DNA of 5,726 bases from Candidatus Alistipes excrementipullorum (GTDB lineage: Bacteria > Bacteroidota > Bacteroidia > Bacteroidales > Rikenellaceae), in assembly GCA_019113665.1 (NCBI GenBank), contig DXGW01000182.1:1-5726 (forward strand). The letters are read 5' to 3'. The position numbers were made by a program, and so were the translations under genes. Position 1 is the first letter of the stretch; every line of letters starts with the position of its first letter. Below the pieces are notes generated by a model. It saw only the letters and a program-made list of their open reading frames with translations, did no database searches and had not been told where the DNA came from. This document shows positions 1-5,726 of this stretch, piece after piece.

Positions 1-110
1 AATTCGACAAACTGATGCGTTTCTATCGCGACGGGCTGAACAATATCGGCTGGGACGAGTACTCGAGCATCAACATCAAGTACGAAGGGCAGGTTGTCTG
101 CAGGAAATAG
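1..110 (+). CDS. ftsQ: Cell division protein FtsQ, C-terminal fragment (5' end outside window)
   Basis: Only the last 35 complete codons are present, read from base 3 to a TAG stop at 108-110. The translation contains KLMRFYRDGLNNIGW and ends in GQVVCRK. From memory this matches the end of Bacteroidota FtsQ, where a late-divisome periplasmic domain closes with a short strand segment of this type. FtsQ is a single-pass inner-membrane protein whose periplasmic POTRA and beta domains link early and late divisome proteins. The position supports the call: it lies 3 bases upstream of ftsA and on the same strand, the usual ftsQ-ftsA-ftsZ order of the dcw cluster. The fragment is too short for domain analysis, so the name rests on tail resemblance plus gene order. 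Confidence 0.85.
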   Translation, partial: FDKLMRFYRDGLNNIGWDEYSSINIKYEGQVVCRK

Positions 111-113
111 ATT

Positions 114-1637
114 ATGGAGAAGAAAAATTACATAGTAGGCATTGATGTCGGAACATCGAATATCGTTATAGTAGTCGGCTCGAAGGAGGAGGCCGGCGAT
201 GTCAAGGTCGAGGCGATAGTTTCGAAACCGGCACGCGGTGTCAACGCCGGCGTTATCGACAACTACAACGAGGCCGGCAACGTCATACGCGAAGCCAAGC
301 AGGAGATCGAGGAGGAACTCGGCATACGCATAACCGAAGCCTACGCAGGGCTTTCGGGCGCATTCGTGCGCTGCGACCGCTACACGGACCATGTATTCGT
401 CAAGGAACCGCGCGAGGGAGTCACGCAACGCGACGTCGAGAACCTGGCCGAGCGCATGCGCAACGTCATCGCCCCCGAAACCGAGACCATCATCGAACGC
501 ATACCGCAGAACTACATGGTCGACGGCGGCCAGGAGATCAAGAGCCCGGTCGGGACTTTCGGACGCCAGCTCTCGTCGACATTCAACTTCATACTTTGCG
601 ACAAGACTCCGCTGTCGCGCCTTGAGATGACATTCCGCCTGCTGGGCATAAAGCTGCTCGGTATCTTCGCCAACGCGCTGATCATGCCCGACGCCGTACT
701 CTCAAGCGACGAGAAGGAGGACGGTGTTGCCGTAGTCGACCTCGGCGGCGGCACGACCGACGTGGCCGTGGTACAGGGCAACGTAGTCCGCTACATAGCC
801 TCGATACCGATGGGTGCCAATGTCATAAACCGCGACATCGCAGCCCACGGAGTTCCCGAGCGCAGCGTCGAGAAACTGAAGAAGAGCTACGGATCGGCCA
901 TCGCCGAGTTCGTGTCGGAGCAGAAACTCATACAGATCCCGAGCATGGGACACCGAACCAAGGGTGTCATGCGCCGCAATCTGGCAGCCATAATCGAGGC
1001 CCGTCTCACGGACATAGCCGAATATGTCAAGGCCGAGATCAAGGATTCGGGATATGCGGGCCGCATACCGTTCGGCATAGTGCTTACGGGAGGTTCGGCA
1101 TCGATGGAGTACATCGACGAACTGTTCCGCCGCGTAACCGGTTATGACGTACGCGTAGCCACGGCACAGACAGGCATCGACAGCGAGTCGCAGGAGAAGA
1201 TCGCCACACCGGCCCATACGGCCGCGGTAGCACTGCTGCTGGCCGGAGCCAAAAAGGGAGCATGCGCCGTCAGCTTCCAGCCGTCGAGACAGCAGGCACA
1301 ACAGAATACGGCTGCATCGGAGACAACCGCACCGGCCGGTAACAACGTGTCGGCCGGAACTTCAGCACCGACCGGCAACGGCATTTACAACGACAATACC
1401 GTACGCCAGCGCCCCGTATACGGGGACAATGTTGTGCCGAAGGCGCAGAACAGGGTCGCAGACAAGCCCGACGAGGAGAAGAGTGACCGTCCCGAAGTCG
1501 CACAGCCCGCAGAGGAGCCTGTAAAGAAGACCTCGCATTCGAAAGGCGAGCGCATCGGCTGGTTCAAACGTGCACTCAAGGAGACGACGGACGCCATCAA
1601 CGGTTTCTTCGTAAATGGCGAGGACGAGGAGATCTGA
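114..1637 (+). CDS. ftsA: Cell division protein FtsA, actin-like membrane tether for FtsZ
   Basis: The product is 507 residues, an ATP-binding actin-fold protein on the cytoplasmic face of the membrane that anchors FtsZ filaments and recruits later division proteins. Visible landmarks are the phosphate-1 motif GIDVGTS (9-15), the FtsA-specific 1C/SHS2 region (about 85-165), the phosphate-2 motif DLGGGTTD (209-216) and the adenosine motif GIVLTGGSASM (321-331). The globular part ends near residue 385. A low-complexity linker rich in Ala, Pro, Thr, Gln and Asn follows (about 386-478), then a predicted amphipathic helix (480-499, beginning IGWFKRALKE) that would be the membrane-targeting sequence, and an acidic tail GEDEE. 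E. coli FtsA is about 420 residues, and the extra length here is mainly the linker. The ATG at 114 lies 3 bases after the ftsQ stop, and the actin-fold core begins within a few residues, so this start is secure. No Shine-Dalgarno motif is seen, as is usual in this phylum. Coupled translation with ftsQ is inferred. Confidence 0.97.
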   Translation: MEKKNYIVGIDVGTSNIVIVVGSKEEAGDVKVEAIVSKPARGVNAGVIDNYNEAGNVIREAKQEIEEELGIRITEAYAGLSGAFVRCDRYTDHVFVKEPREGVTQRDVENLAERMRNVIAPETETIIERIPQNYMVDGGQEIKSPVGTFGRQLSSTFNFILCDKTPLSRLEMTFRLLGIKLLGIFANALIMPDAVLSSDEKEDGVAVVDLGGGTTDVAVVQGNVVRYIASIPMGANVINRDIAAHGVPERSVEKLKKSYGSAIAEFVSEQKLIQIPSMGHRTKGVMRRNLAAIIEARLTDIAEYVKAEIKDSGYAGRIPFGIVLTGGSASMEYIDELFRRVTGYDVRVATAQTGIDSESQEKIATPAHTAAVALLLAGAKKGACAVSFQPSRQQAQQNTAASETTAPAGNNVSAGTSAPTGNGIYNDNTVRQRPVYGDNVVPKAQNRVADKPDEEKSDRPEVAQPAEEPVKKTSHSKGERIGWFKRALKETTDAINGFFVNGEDEEI

Positions 1638-1638
1638 G

Positions 1639-1670
1639 ACTGTTTTCAGGCAAATTCGACATTAGGTTTT
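1639..1670 (+). promoter_or_regulatory. Candidate weak promoter in the ftsA-ftsZ gap
   Basis: TAGGTTTT at 1663-1670 matches five of the six fixed bases of the Bacteroidota -7 consensus TAnnTTTG. ACTG at 1639-1642 stands 20 bases upstream, where a TTTG -33 element would be expected, but matches only two of its four bases. A transcript starting near 1674-1678 would carry a leader of about 65-70 bases before the ftsZ ATG at 1743. The match is imperfect and ftsZ may simply be read through from ftsA. The call is tentative and depends on location as much as on sequence. Confidence 0.3.
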
Positions 1671-1681
1671 AACAACATTCG

Positions 1682-1728
1682 GCCGGTCAGGTGATCGGTG
1701 AGGGCTTGCACAAAGATGAACGCAGCCC
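1682..1728 (+). promoter_or_regulatory. Two adjacent predicted stem-loops in the ftsZ leader
   Basis: Hairpin 1 pairs 1682-1688 (GCCGGTC) with 1693-1699 (GATCGGT) around an AGGT loop; it has 7 pairs, two of them G-U. Hairpin 2 pairs 1702-1706 (GGGCT) with 1724-1728 (AGCCC), then 1708-1709 with 1722-1723 after a bulged T, enclosing a 12-base loop. The 14 bases between hairpin 2 and the ATG at 1743 are AT-rich and look unstructured. No U-tract follows either hairpin, so they do not look like terminators. A role in controlling ftsZ translation or RNA stability is inference; short GC-rich hairpins can also arise by chance. Confidence 0.35.
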
Positions 1729-1742
1729 GGTTATATTGGGAT

Positions 1743-3095
1743 ATGGAAGATTTACTTGATGAATTGAAAGCCGTAAAAGGCATACCTTCGATAATAATGG
1801 TTGCCGGCGTCGGCGGCGCCGGCGGCAATGCCGTCAACCACATGTGGGAGATGGGCATCACGGGCGTGAACTTCGTCGTGTGCAACACCGACAAACAGGC
1901 GCTCGACAACAGCCCCGTGCAGCGCAAGATACTCCTGGGCAACGGTCTGGGAGCCGGCAACGAGCCCGAACGCGGACGCGAATCGGCCGTAGGCTCGCTC
2001 GACGAGATCAAGGAGTGTTTCGAAACGCTCGGCACCAAGATGCTCTTCATAACCGCCGGCATGGGTGGCGGTACGGGAACCGGAGCCTCGCCCGTCATAG
2101 CCAAACTGGCACACGAGATGGGCATACTGACCGTGGCCATAGTCACCTCACCGCTGCACCTCGAGGGAGAGAAGCGCTACCGCCAGGCTTACAAGGGTAT
2201 CGACGAACTGGCCAAATACGTCGACTCGCTGCTGGTCATCGACAACGAGAACATTGGCAAGATATACGGCAAGTTGTCGCTGCGCGAGGCGTTCAGCCAC
2301 GCCGACGACGTGCTGGCTTCGGCTGCCAAGGGCATCGCCGAGATCATCACCATAAAGAGCGACCTGGTTAATGTCGACTTCGCCGATGTCTCGACCGTCA
2401 TGCGCAACAGCGGACGCGCACACATGAGCGTAGCCACGGCCGAGGGAGAGAACCGTGCGGCCGAGGTTGTGGAGCGCTCGCTCAACTCGCCGCTCATGGA
2501 CAGCAAGTCGATTTCCGGATCGAAAAGCATACTGCTCAACATCTCGGTGGCTTCGGCCGAGAAGCTCCTCTACGAGGAGGTCACCACGATACTGCAATGC
2601 GTGCAGGCCTACGCAAGCATACAGGACGAGAACGGCATAGTGCACAATGCCAACATAATTTGGGGTACGAGCGAAAAACCGTACCTGGGAGACGCCATCG
2701 AGCTTGTGGTCGTAGCCACGGGTTTCGAGGAGGACGAGAACCCTTCGGTCATGAAGGAGGTGATACCGGCCATCGAGCCGATAGTTACCGTACCCGAACC
2801 GGGCCCTGCCACAACGATGCCGGCACTTGATCCCGTCAAACCGCAGAAACAGACCGTAAAACAGCCGGCAGCACCTGCCGTTGCGCGTCAGCAGAGGCCG
2901 TCCGAGCAGGTCATGCTGGGCCGGAGGTCGAGCCGCTACGACAACATAAACGTGATAATCAACACCCCGGCTTTCAAGCGCCGCAACGTGAAGTTCATAG
3001 CCGACATTCCGTCGGACGGGACCCAGCGCGAAGTATTCAAGGACGACTCGGAGCCGGCAGCACCCAAACCGAGCGAAAATTCGCTGTTCGATTAA
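1743..3095 (+). CDS. ftsZ: Cell division protein FtsZ, tubulin-like GTPase
   Basis: FtsZ polymerises with GTP into the cytoplasmic ring that directs septal wall synthesis. With the ATG at 1743 the product is 450 residues. Visible motifs are the nucleotide loop GVGGAGGNAV (22-31), the tubulin signature GGGTGTG (108-114), the ribose/guanine-contact stretch EGEKR (141-145) and the catalytic synergy loop NVDFADV (210-216, Asp212 and Asp215). The GTPase and C-terminal domains end near residue 328. A Pro/Gln/Ala-rich linker follows, then a basic segment NTPAFKRRNVKF (407-418) resembling the conserved FtsZ tail peptide that binds FtsA, and about 32 further residues ending SLFD. The frame is open back to a GTG at 1698, with another ATG at 1716. 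I reject both because the added residues resemble no FtsZ N-terminus, the codons differ from the gene body, and the GTG sits in a predicted hairpin. The gene follows ftsA by 105 bases and precedes a gldE-like gene by 17. Confidence 0.97.
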   Translation: MEDLLDELKAVKGIPSIIMVAGVGGAGGNAVNHMWEMGITGVNFVVCNTDKQALDNSPVQRKILLGNGLGAGNEPERGRESAVGSLDEIKECFETLGTKMLFITAGMGGGTGTGASPVIAKLAHEMGILTVAIVTSPLHLEGEKRYRQAYKGIDELAKYVDSLLVIDNENIGKIYGKLSLREAFSHADDVLASAAKGIAEIITIKSDLVNVDFADVSTVMRNSGRAHMSVATAEGENRAAEVVERSLNSPLMDSKSISGSKSILLNISVASAEKLLYEEVTTILQCVQAYASIQDENGIVHNANIIWGTSEKPYLGDAIELVVVATGFEEDENPSVMKEVIPAIEPIVTVPEPGPATTMPALDPVKPQKQTVKQPAAPAVARQQRPSEQVMLGRRSSRYDNINVIINTPAFKRRNVKFIADIPSDGTQREVFKDDSEPAAPKPSENSLFD

Positions 3096-3112
3096 CCGCC
3101 AACCACTGAAGA

Positions 3113-4390
3113 TTGGATACGATAGTCGTATATAACGGTATCTCGACGAACGTGATAATACAGTTCGCCGTGACCGTCGTACTGCTTATGATTTCGGCCA
3201 TGGTGTCGGCCTCGGAAGTCGCATTTTTCTCGATGTCCAACAACGACATACGCGAGATCAAGGAGCAGCGCACATTTGCCGGCGAGACGGTGCTCAAGCT
3301 GCTGTCGGACGTCGACATGCTGCTGGCCACGATACTCATAGTCAACAACCTGGTCAACATCTGCATCGTCATACTGACCGCCGACATCATAAGCGAAACC
3401 CTGACCTTCTACCGTTTCGAATTCCTCTTCAAGAGTGTCTTCGTCACCTTCATACTGCTGCTTTTCGGCGAAATCCTGCCCAAAATCTTCGCACAGGGCT
3501 CATACAAGAAGGTGGCACTGTTTCTGGCCCAGCCGCTGTCGATATTCAAGAAGATATTCTATCCATTCGCATACGTTCTGGTGCGGACCAGCAGCCGCAT
3601 AAGCGAGATGGCCGCACGCAACGAGGAGAACATCTCGATCGAGGAGCTGGCCGACGCCGTCGACATGACCGAAACATCGTCGGACGAGGAGCAGAAGATG
3701 CTCTCGGGCATCGTCAGTTTCGTGAACACCGAGGTCGAGGAGATCATGCACGCACGTGTGGACATTACGGCCATACCGCTGACGGCGACTTTCGACGAGG
3801 TGAAACGCACGATCATCGACTCCGGGTTCTCACGCATACCCGTCTATGACGAGGATATCGACCACATCAAGGGCACGCTCTATGTCAAGGACCTGCTCCC
3901 GTACATCAAGGAAGGCGACGGATTCGGTTGGCAGAAGCTGCTGCGCAAGGCCTACTTCGTGCCTGTACACAAGAAGATCAACGACCTGCTCGAAGAGTTC
4001 CAGACCCACAAGGTGCACATGGCCATCGTTGTCGACGAATACGGCGCCACACAGGGACTGCTGTCGCTTGAGGACATACTCGAAGAGATCGTCGGCGAGA
4101 TATCCGACGAAAGCGATGCCGACGAATCGTTCTTCACGCGCCTGAACGACCGTACGTACATGTTCGACGGAAAGACCCATATAGTCGATTTCGAGCGCGT
4201 GCTCGATCTCGACGAAGATACGTTTGCCGATGTCCAGGGACGGGCCGAGACGCTTGCGGGCCTGATGCTCGAAATAAACCGCAACTTCCTCAAGAAGGGA
4301 GAGAAGGTGTCGGCCCACGGATTCGAATTTACGGTCGAGTCGCTCGACGGCCGCCGCATAGACAAGATCAAGGTTGTCAAAGATGAATGA
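3113..4390 (+). CDS. gldE: GldE-like membrane protein with DUF21/CNNM, paired CBS and CorC_HlyC domains
   Basis: The 425-residue product has the CNNM/CorC (hemolysin C-like) architecture. An N-terminal DUF21 membrane region has hydrophobic segments near 18-39, 67-93 and 103-122 and a re-entrant or amphipathic stretch near 132-158. It includes the family motifs NNLVNI (78-83) and GEILPK (119-124). A CBS pair follows (about 205-335, with FSRIPVYDED at 239-248 and VDEYGATQGLLSLEDILEE at 307-325), then a CorC_HlyC domain (about 343-422). CBS pairs bind adenine nucleotides, and relatives affect Mg2+ or other ion efflux. In Flavobacterium GldE is linked to gliding, but GldE-type proteins also occur in non-motile Bacteroidales, so motility is not implied. 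An in-frame TGA at 3107 blocks upstream extension. TTG at 3113 is the first start candidate and GTG at 3152 the next; the first ATG (3188) would cut into the first membrane segment. The CNNM/CBS family call is firm; the exact subfamily name and the start are less so. Confidence 0.88.
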   Translation: MDTIVVYNGISTNVIIQFAVTVVLLMISAMVSASEVAFFSMSNNDIREIKEQRTFAGETVLKLLSDVDMLLATILIVNNLVNICIVILTADIISETLTFYRFEFLFKSVFVTFILLLFGEILPKIFAQGSYKKVALFLAQPLSIFKKIFYPFAYVLVRTSSRISEMAARNEENISIEELADAVDMTETSSDEEQKMLSGIVSFVNTEVEEIMHARVDITAIPLTATFDEVKRTIIDSGFSRIPVYDEDIDHIKGTLYVKDLLPYIKEGDGFGWQKLLRKAYFVPVHKKINDLLEEFQTHKVHMAIVVDEYGATQGLLSLEDILEEIVGEISDESDADESFFTRLNDRTYMFDGKTHIVDFERVLDLDEDTFADVQGRAETLAGLMLEINRNFLKKGEKVSAHGFEFTVESLDGRRIDKIKVVKDE

Positions 4391-4952
4391 TGCCCGCATT
4401 TTCGTCGAGCACACCCTCTCCGAGGAGGAGCTGCTGCAACTTGTCGACGAAGACGAGCGCCGTACGGCCCTGTCGTTCGGATCGGCACGCCGTCGCCGCG
4501 AGTTCATGATGTGGCGCCACATCGTACGGCGGGAACTCGGCCGCGACACGCTGATAGCATACTCGGAGACGGGAGCACCGTTCCTTCCGGGGCGAGCCGA
4601 GCACATCGGGGTTTCGCACAGTGCCGACATGGTCGCGGTAATAATCTCCGAGCGCCACTGTGCCATAGACATCGAGGATATCGGACGCGACTTCAGCCGG
4701 GCGGCATCGCGTTTCATGACACCGGACGAGTGCGCGCTGGGCAGCGACCCACGCCTGCAGGCGGCTGTCTGGTGCGCCAAGGAGACTCTCTACAAATACT
4801 CGGGGAAGAAGGGGCTATCACTGACGGAAGACATCACCGTAACCGGCGTGGATTTTGACAACTCCACCATATCCGGACGCATCGAAGGCTCCCGACCTAT
4901 CGAACTCCGAATGCGCCTGCTCGAAAACAATCTGATTGTCTATATCGGATAG
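4383..4952 (+). CDS. 4'-phosphopantetheinyl transferase, Sfp/AcpS superfamily
   Basis: The 189-residue product is expected to move the 4'-phosphopantetheine arm from coenzyme A to a serine of an acyl or peptidyl carrier protein in the cytoplasm. Family landmarks are present in order: GAPFLPG (64-70) with VSHS (77-80), the metal-binding motif AIDIEDI (94-100, Asp96 and Glu98), and WCAKETLYKYSGKKG (130-144) with the conserved Trp130, Lys133 and Glu134. At 189 residues it is shorter than Bacillus Sfp (about 224) and longer than AcpS (about 120), and has the Sfp-like motif layout. The ATG at 4383 overlaps the last 8 bases of gldE in another frame, suggesting translational coupling; a TTG at 4374 would add only three residues and is less likely. 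No carrier protein or synthase gene is in view, so the substrate cannot be named. It could serve primary fatty-acid ACP or a secondary pathway. All key residues are intact. Confidence 0.9.
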   Translation: MNDARIFVEHTLSEEELLQLVDEDERRTALSFGSARRRREFMMWRHIVRRELGRDTLIAYSETGAPFLPGRAEHIGVSHSADMVAVIISERHCAIDIEDIGRDFSRAASRFMTPDECALGSDPRLQAAVWCAKETLYKYSGKKGLSLTEDITVTGVDFDNSTISGRIEGSRPIELRMRLLENNLIVYIG

Positions 4953-4966
4953 TTTTGTTATCTTTG
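4935..4966 (+). promoter_or_regulatory. Bacteroidota-type promoter for the MATE transporter gene
   Basis: TATCTTTG at 4959-4966 is a perfect match to the Bacteroidota -7 consensus TAnnTTTG. ATTG at 4935-4938 matches three of four bases of the -33 TTTG element, with a 20-base spacer, close to the usual spacing. The promoter overlaps the last codons and the TAG stop of the upstream transferase gene. The expected transcription start is about 4970-4974, at or just before the ATG at 4974. This is the best promoter match I found in the window. Confidence 0.7.
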
Positions 4967-4973
4967 CGCGGTA

Positions 4974-5726
4974 ATGAGCAAACAAATCACGACACTTTCA
5001 CTCGGTACGGACCCTCTGTCCAAACTGCTTCCGCGCTATGCCATACCTGCGATAATAGCGATGACATCGACGTCGCTGTTCAACATAATCGACAGCGTAT
5101 TCATCGGTCACGGCGTCGGGGCATTCGCCATTTCGGGCATGGCCCTCACCATGCCTATCATGAACATGGCATCGGCATTCGGGTCACTGGTAGGTGTCGG
5201 CGGCGCAGCCATCACGTCGATACGCCTCGGGCAGGGCAACAAGCAAAGCGCCGAGAACGTTCTGGGCAATGTCGTCCTGCTCAACATCATGTTCGGATTG
5301 ATAATCGGAGCCCTCGGGCTGATTTTCCTCGATCCGATTCTCTACTTTTTCGGGGCGAGCGACCAGACCATAGGTTACGCGCGCGACTTCATGCACATAA
5401 TCCTTGCCGGCAACGTCATCACCCATCTTTACCTTAGTCTCAATGAAATACTGCGAGCCTCGGGGTACCCGCAGAAATCGATGATGATAATGCTGGTGGC
5501 CGTAGGCGTGAACTGCGTGCTCAACCCGCTGTTCATCTTCAAGTTCGGCTGGGGAATACAAGGGTCGGCCTGCTCTACGATCATAGCACAGACTACGGCC
5601 CTCTCCATATCGCTGCACCACTTCTCCCGCAGCAGCAGTTTCCTGCACTTCAAACGCGGCATATTCCGTTTCAGGGCGAAGATCGTGGGCGGGATTCTGT
5701 CGATAGGCATGGCTCCGTTCCTGATG
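4974..5726 (+). CDS. MATE-family multidrug/Na+ efflux transporter, N-terminal part (3' end outside window)
   Basis: The frame from ATG 4974 stays open for 251 codons to the right edge, so the C-terminal part is missing. MATE proteins are about 450 residues with 12 membrane helices and export cationic drugs or metabolites using H+ or Na+ gradients. The sequence shows alternating hydrophobic segments and family landmarks: LLPRYAIPAIIAM opening helix 1 (18-30), NIIDSVFIGHGVG (37-49), FGSLVGVGGAA (69-79), LRASGYPQ (160-167) and NPLFIFKFGWGIQGSA (184-199). These place it in the NorM/MepA-like branch common in Bacteroidales, judged from memory. The visible part covers the N-lobe and the beginning of the C-lobe. 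The start is supported by a promoter just upstream and by conservation of the residues before the next ATG (codon 30), which lies inside helix 1. The gap to the upstream transferase gene is 21 bases. The exported substrate cannot be predicted from sequence. Confidence 0.92.
   Translation, partial: MSKQITTLSLGTDPLSKLLPRYAIPAIIAMTSTSLFNIIDSVFIGHGVGAFAISGMALTMPIMNMASAFGSLVGVGGAAITSIRLGQGNKQSAENVLGNVVLLNIMFGLIIGALGLIFLDPILYFFGASDQTIGYARDFMHIILAGNVITHLYLSLNEILRASGYPQKSMMIMLVAVGVNCVLNPLFIFKFGWGIQGSACSTIIAQTTALSISLHHFSRSSSFLHFKRGIFRFRAKIVGGILSIGMAPFLM

Noticed and set aside
702..1301. Minus-strand open frame of 199 codons opposite ftsA.
   Set aside because: It is fully antisense to the conserved FtsA core, has no recognisable domain, and similar antisense frames occur opposite every gene here.
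1682..1699. Hairpin after ftsA as a rho-independent terminator.
   Set aside because: The stem is short, contains G-U pairs and is not followed by a U-tract.
1732..1739. TATATTGG as a possible -7 promoter box for ftsZ.
   Set aside because: It would place the transcription start at or after the ATG at 1743 and it mismatches the consensus at a fixed position.
1698..1742. N-terminal extension of FtsZ from GTG 1698 or ATG 1716.
   Set aside because: The added residues do not resemble FtsZ N-termini, the codons differ from the gene body, the GTG lies within a predicted stem, and ATG 1743 gives a normal FtsZ beginning.
1806..1835. Ala in the FtsZ nucleotide loop (GVGGAGG instead of GVGGGGG) as a possible defect.
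   Set aside because: The same variant is found in functional FtsZ proteins, for example in Alphaproteobacteria, and all other GTPase motifs are intact.
4219..4226. Perfect TAnnTTTG match (TACGTTTG) inside gldE, about 157 bases before the transferase gene.
   Set aside because: No TTTG-like -33 element stands at the expected distance, and the bases encode an ordinary part of the CorC_HlyC region. A six-base match can occur by chance.
3830..4780. Long minus-strand open frame (316 codons) opposite gldE and the transferase gene.
   Set aside because: It lies antisense to two genes with well-conserved motifs, has a Ser/Arg-rich low-information product and spans their junction. It is a by-product of GC-rich codon structure.
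4955..5437. Open + strand frame of 160 codons beginning just before the MATE gene.
   Set aside because: It is in a different frame from the MATE gene at 4974-5726, which shows clear family motifs across the same bases. Its Arg/His-rich product is typical of an off-frame reading of GC-rich coding DNA.

Overview
The window is a gene-dense, single-direction (+ strand) chromosomal segment from a Bacteroidota (Bacteroidetes) bacterium, most likely of order Bacteroidales. An Alistipes-like genus would fit the GC-rich coding sequence, but this is inferred, not proven. The phylum call rests on four things: a GldE-type CBS/CorC protein; a close fit of the FtsQ tail and the MATE transporter to Bacteroidales homologues as I remember them; no Shine-Dalgarno motif before any start; and a clear Bacteroidota-type promoter (TAnnTTTG -7 box with an upstream TTG-type -33 element) before the last gene.

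Layout. Positions 1-110 hold the last 35 codons of ftsQ. ftsA follows after 3 bases (114-1637). A 105-base gap with a possible weak promoter and two predicted stem-loops leads to ftsZ (1743-3095). Seventeen bases later a gldE-like membrane gene begins at a TTG codon (3113-4390). It overlaps by 8 bases a small Sfp-type phosphopantetheinyl transferase gene (4383-4952). After 21 bases a MATE-family transporter starts (4974) and runs off the right edge in an open frame. No stretch over 300 bases lacks a gene. I see no tRNA, rRNA, CRISPR array, insertion sequence, long repeat or intrinsic terminator.

How the genes work together. ftsQ-ftsA-ftsZ is the distal end of the division and cell wall (dcw) cluster: FtsQ is a divisome scaffold, FtsA tethers FtsZ to the membrane, and FtsZ forms the constriction ring. 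The short spacings and the 8-base overlap suggest that the next two genes can be read from the division transcript, although they have no established role in division. The MATE gene appears to have its own promoter and is probably a separate unit.

This is mostly an ordinary housekeeping region and I see no clearly new biological system. The points most worth a second look are the near-leaderless promoter of the MATE gene, the structured ftsZ leader, the FtsZ tail that continues past its conserved peptide, the dcw-to-gldE/PPTase junction, the non-ATG start of gldE, and the heavy use of ATA isoleucine codons in GC-rich genes.
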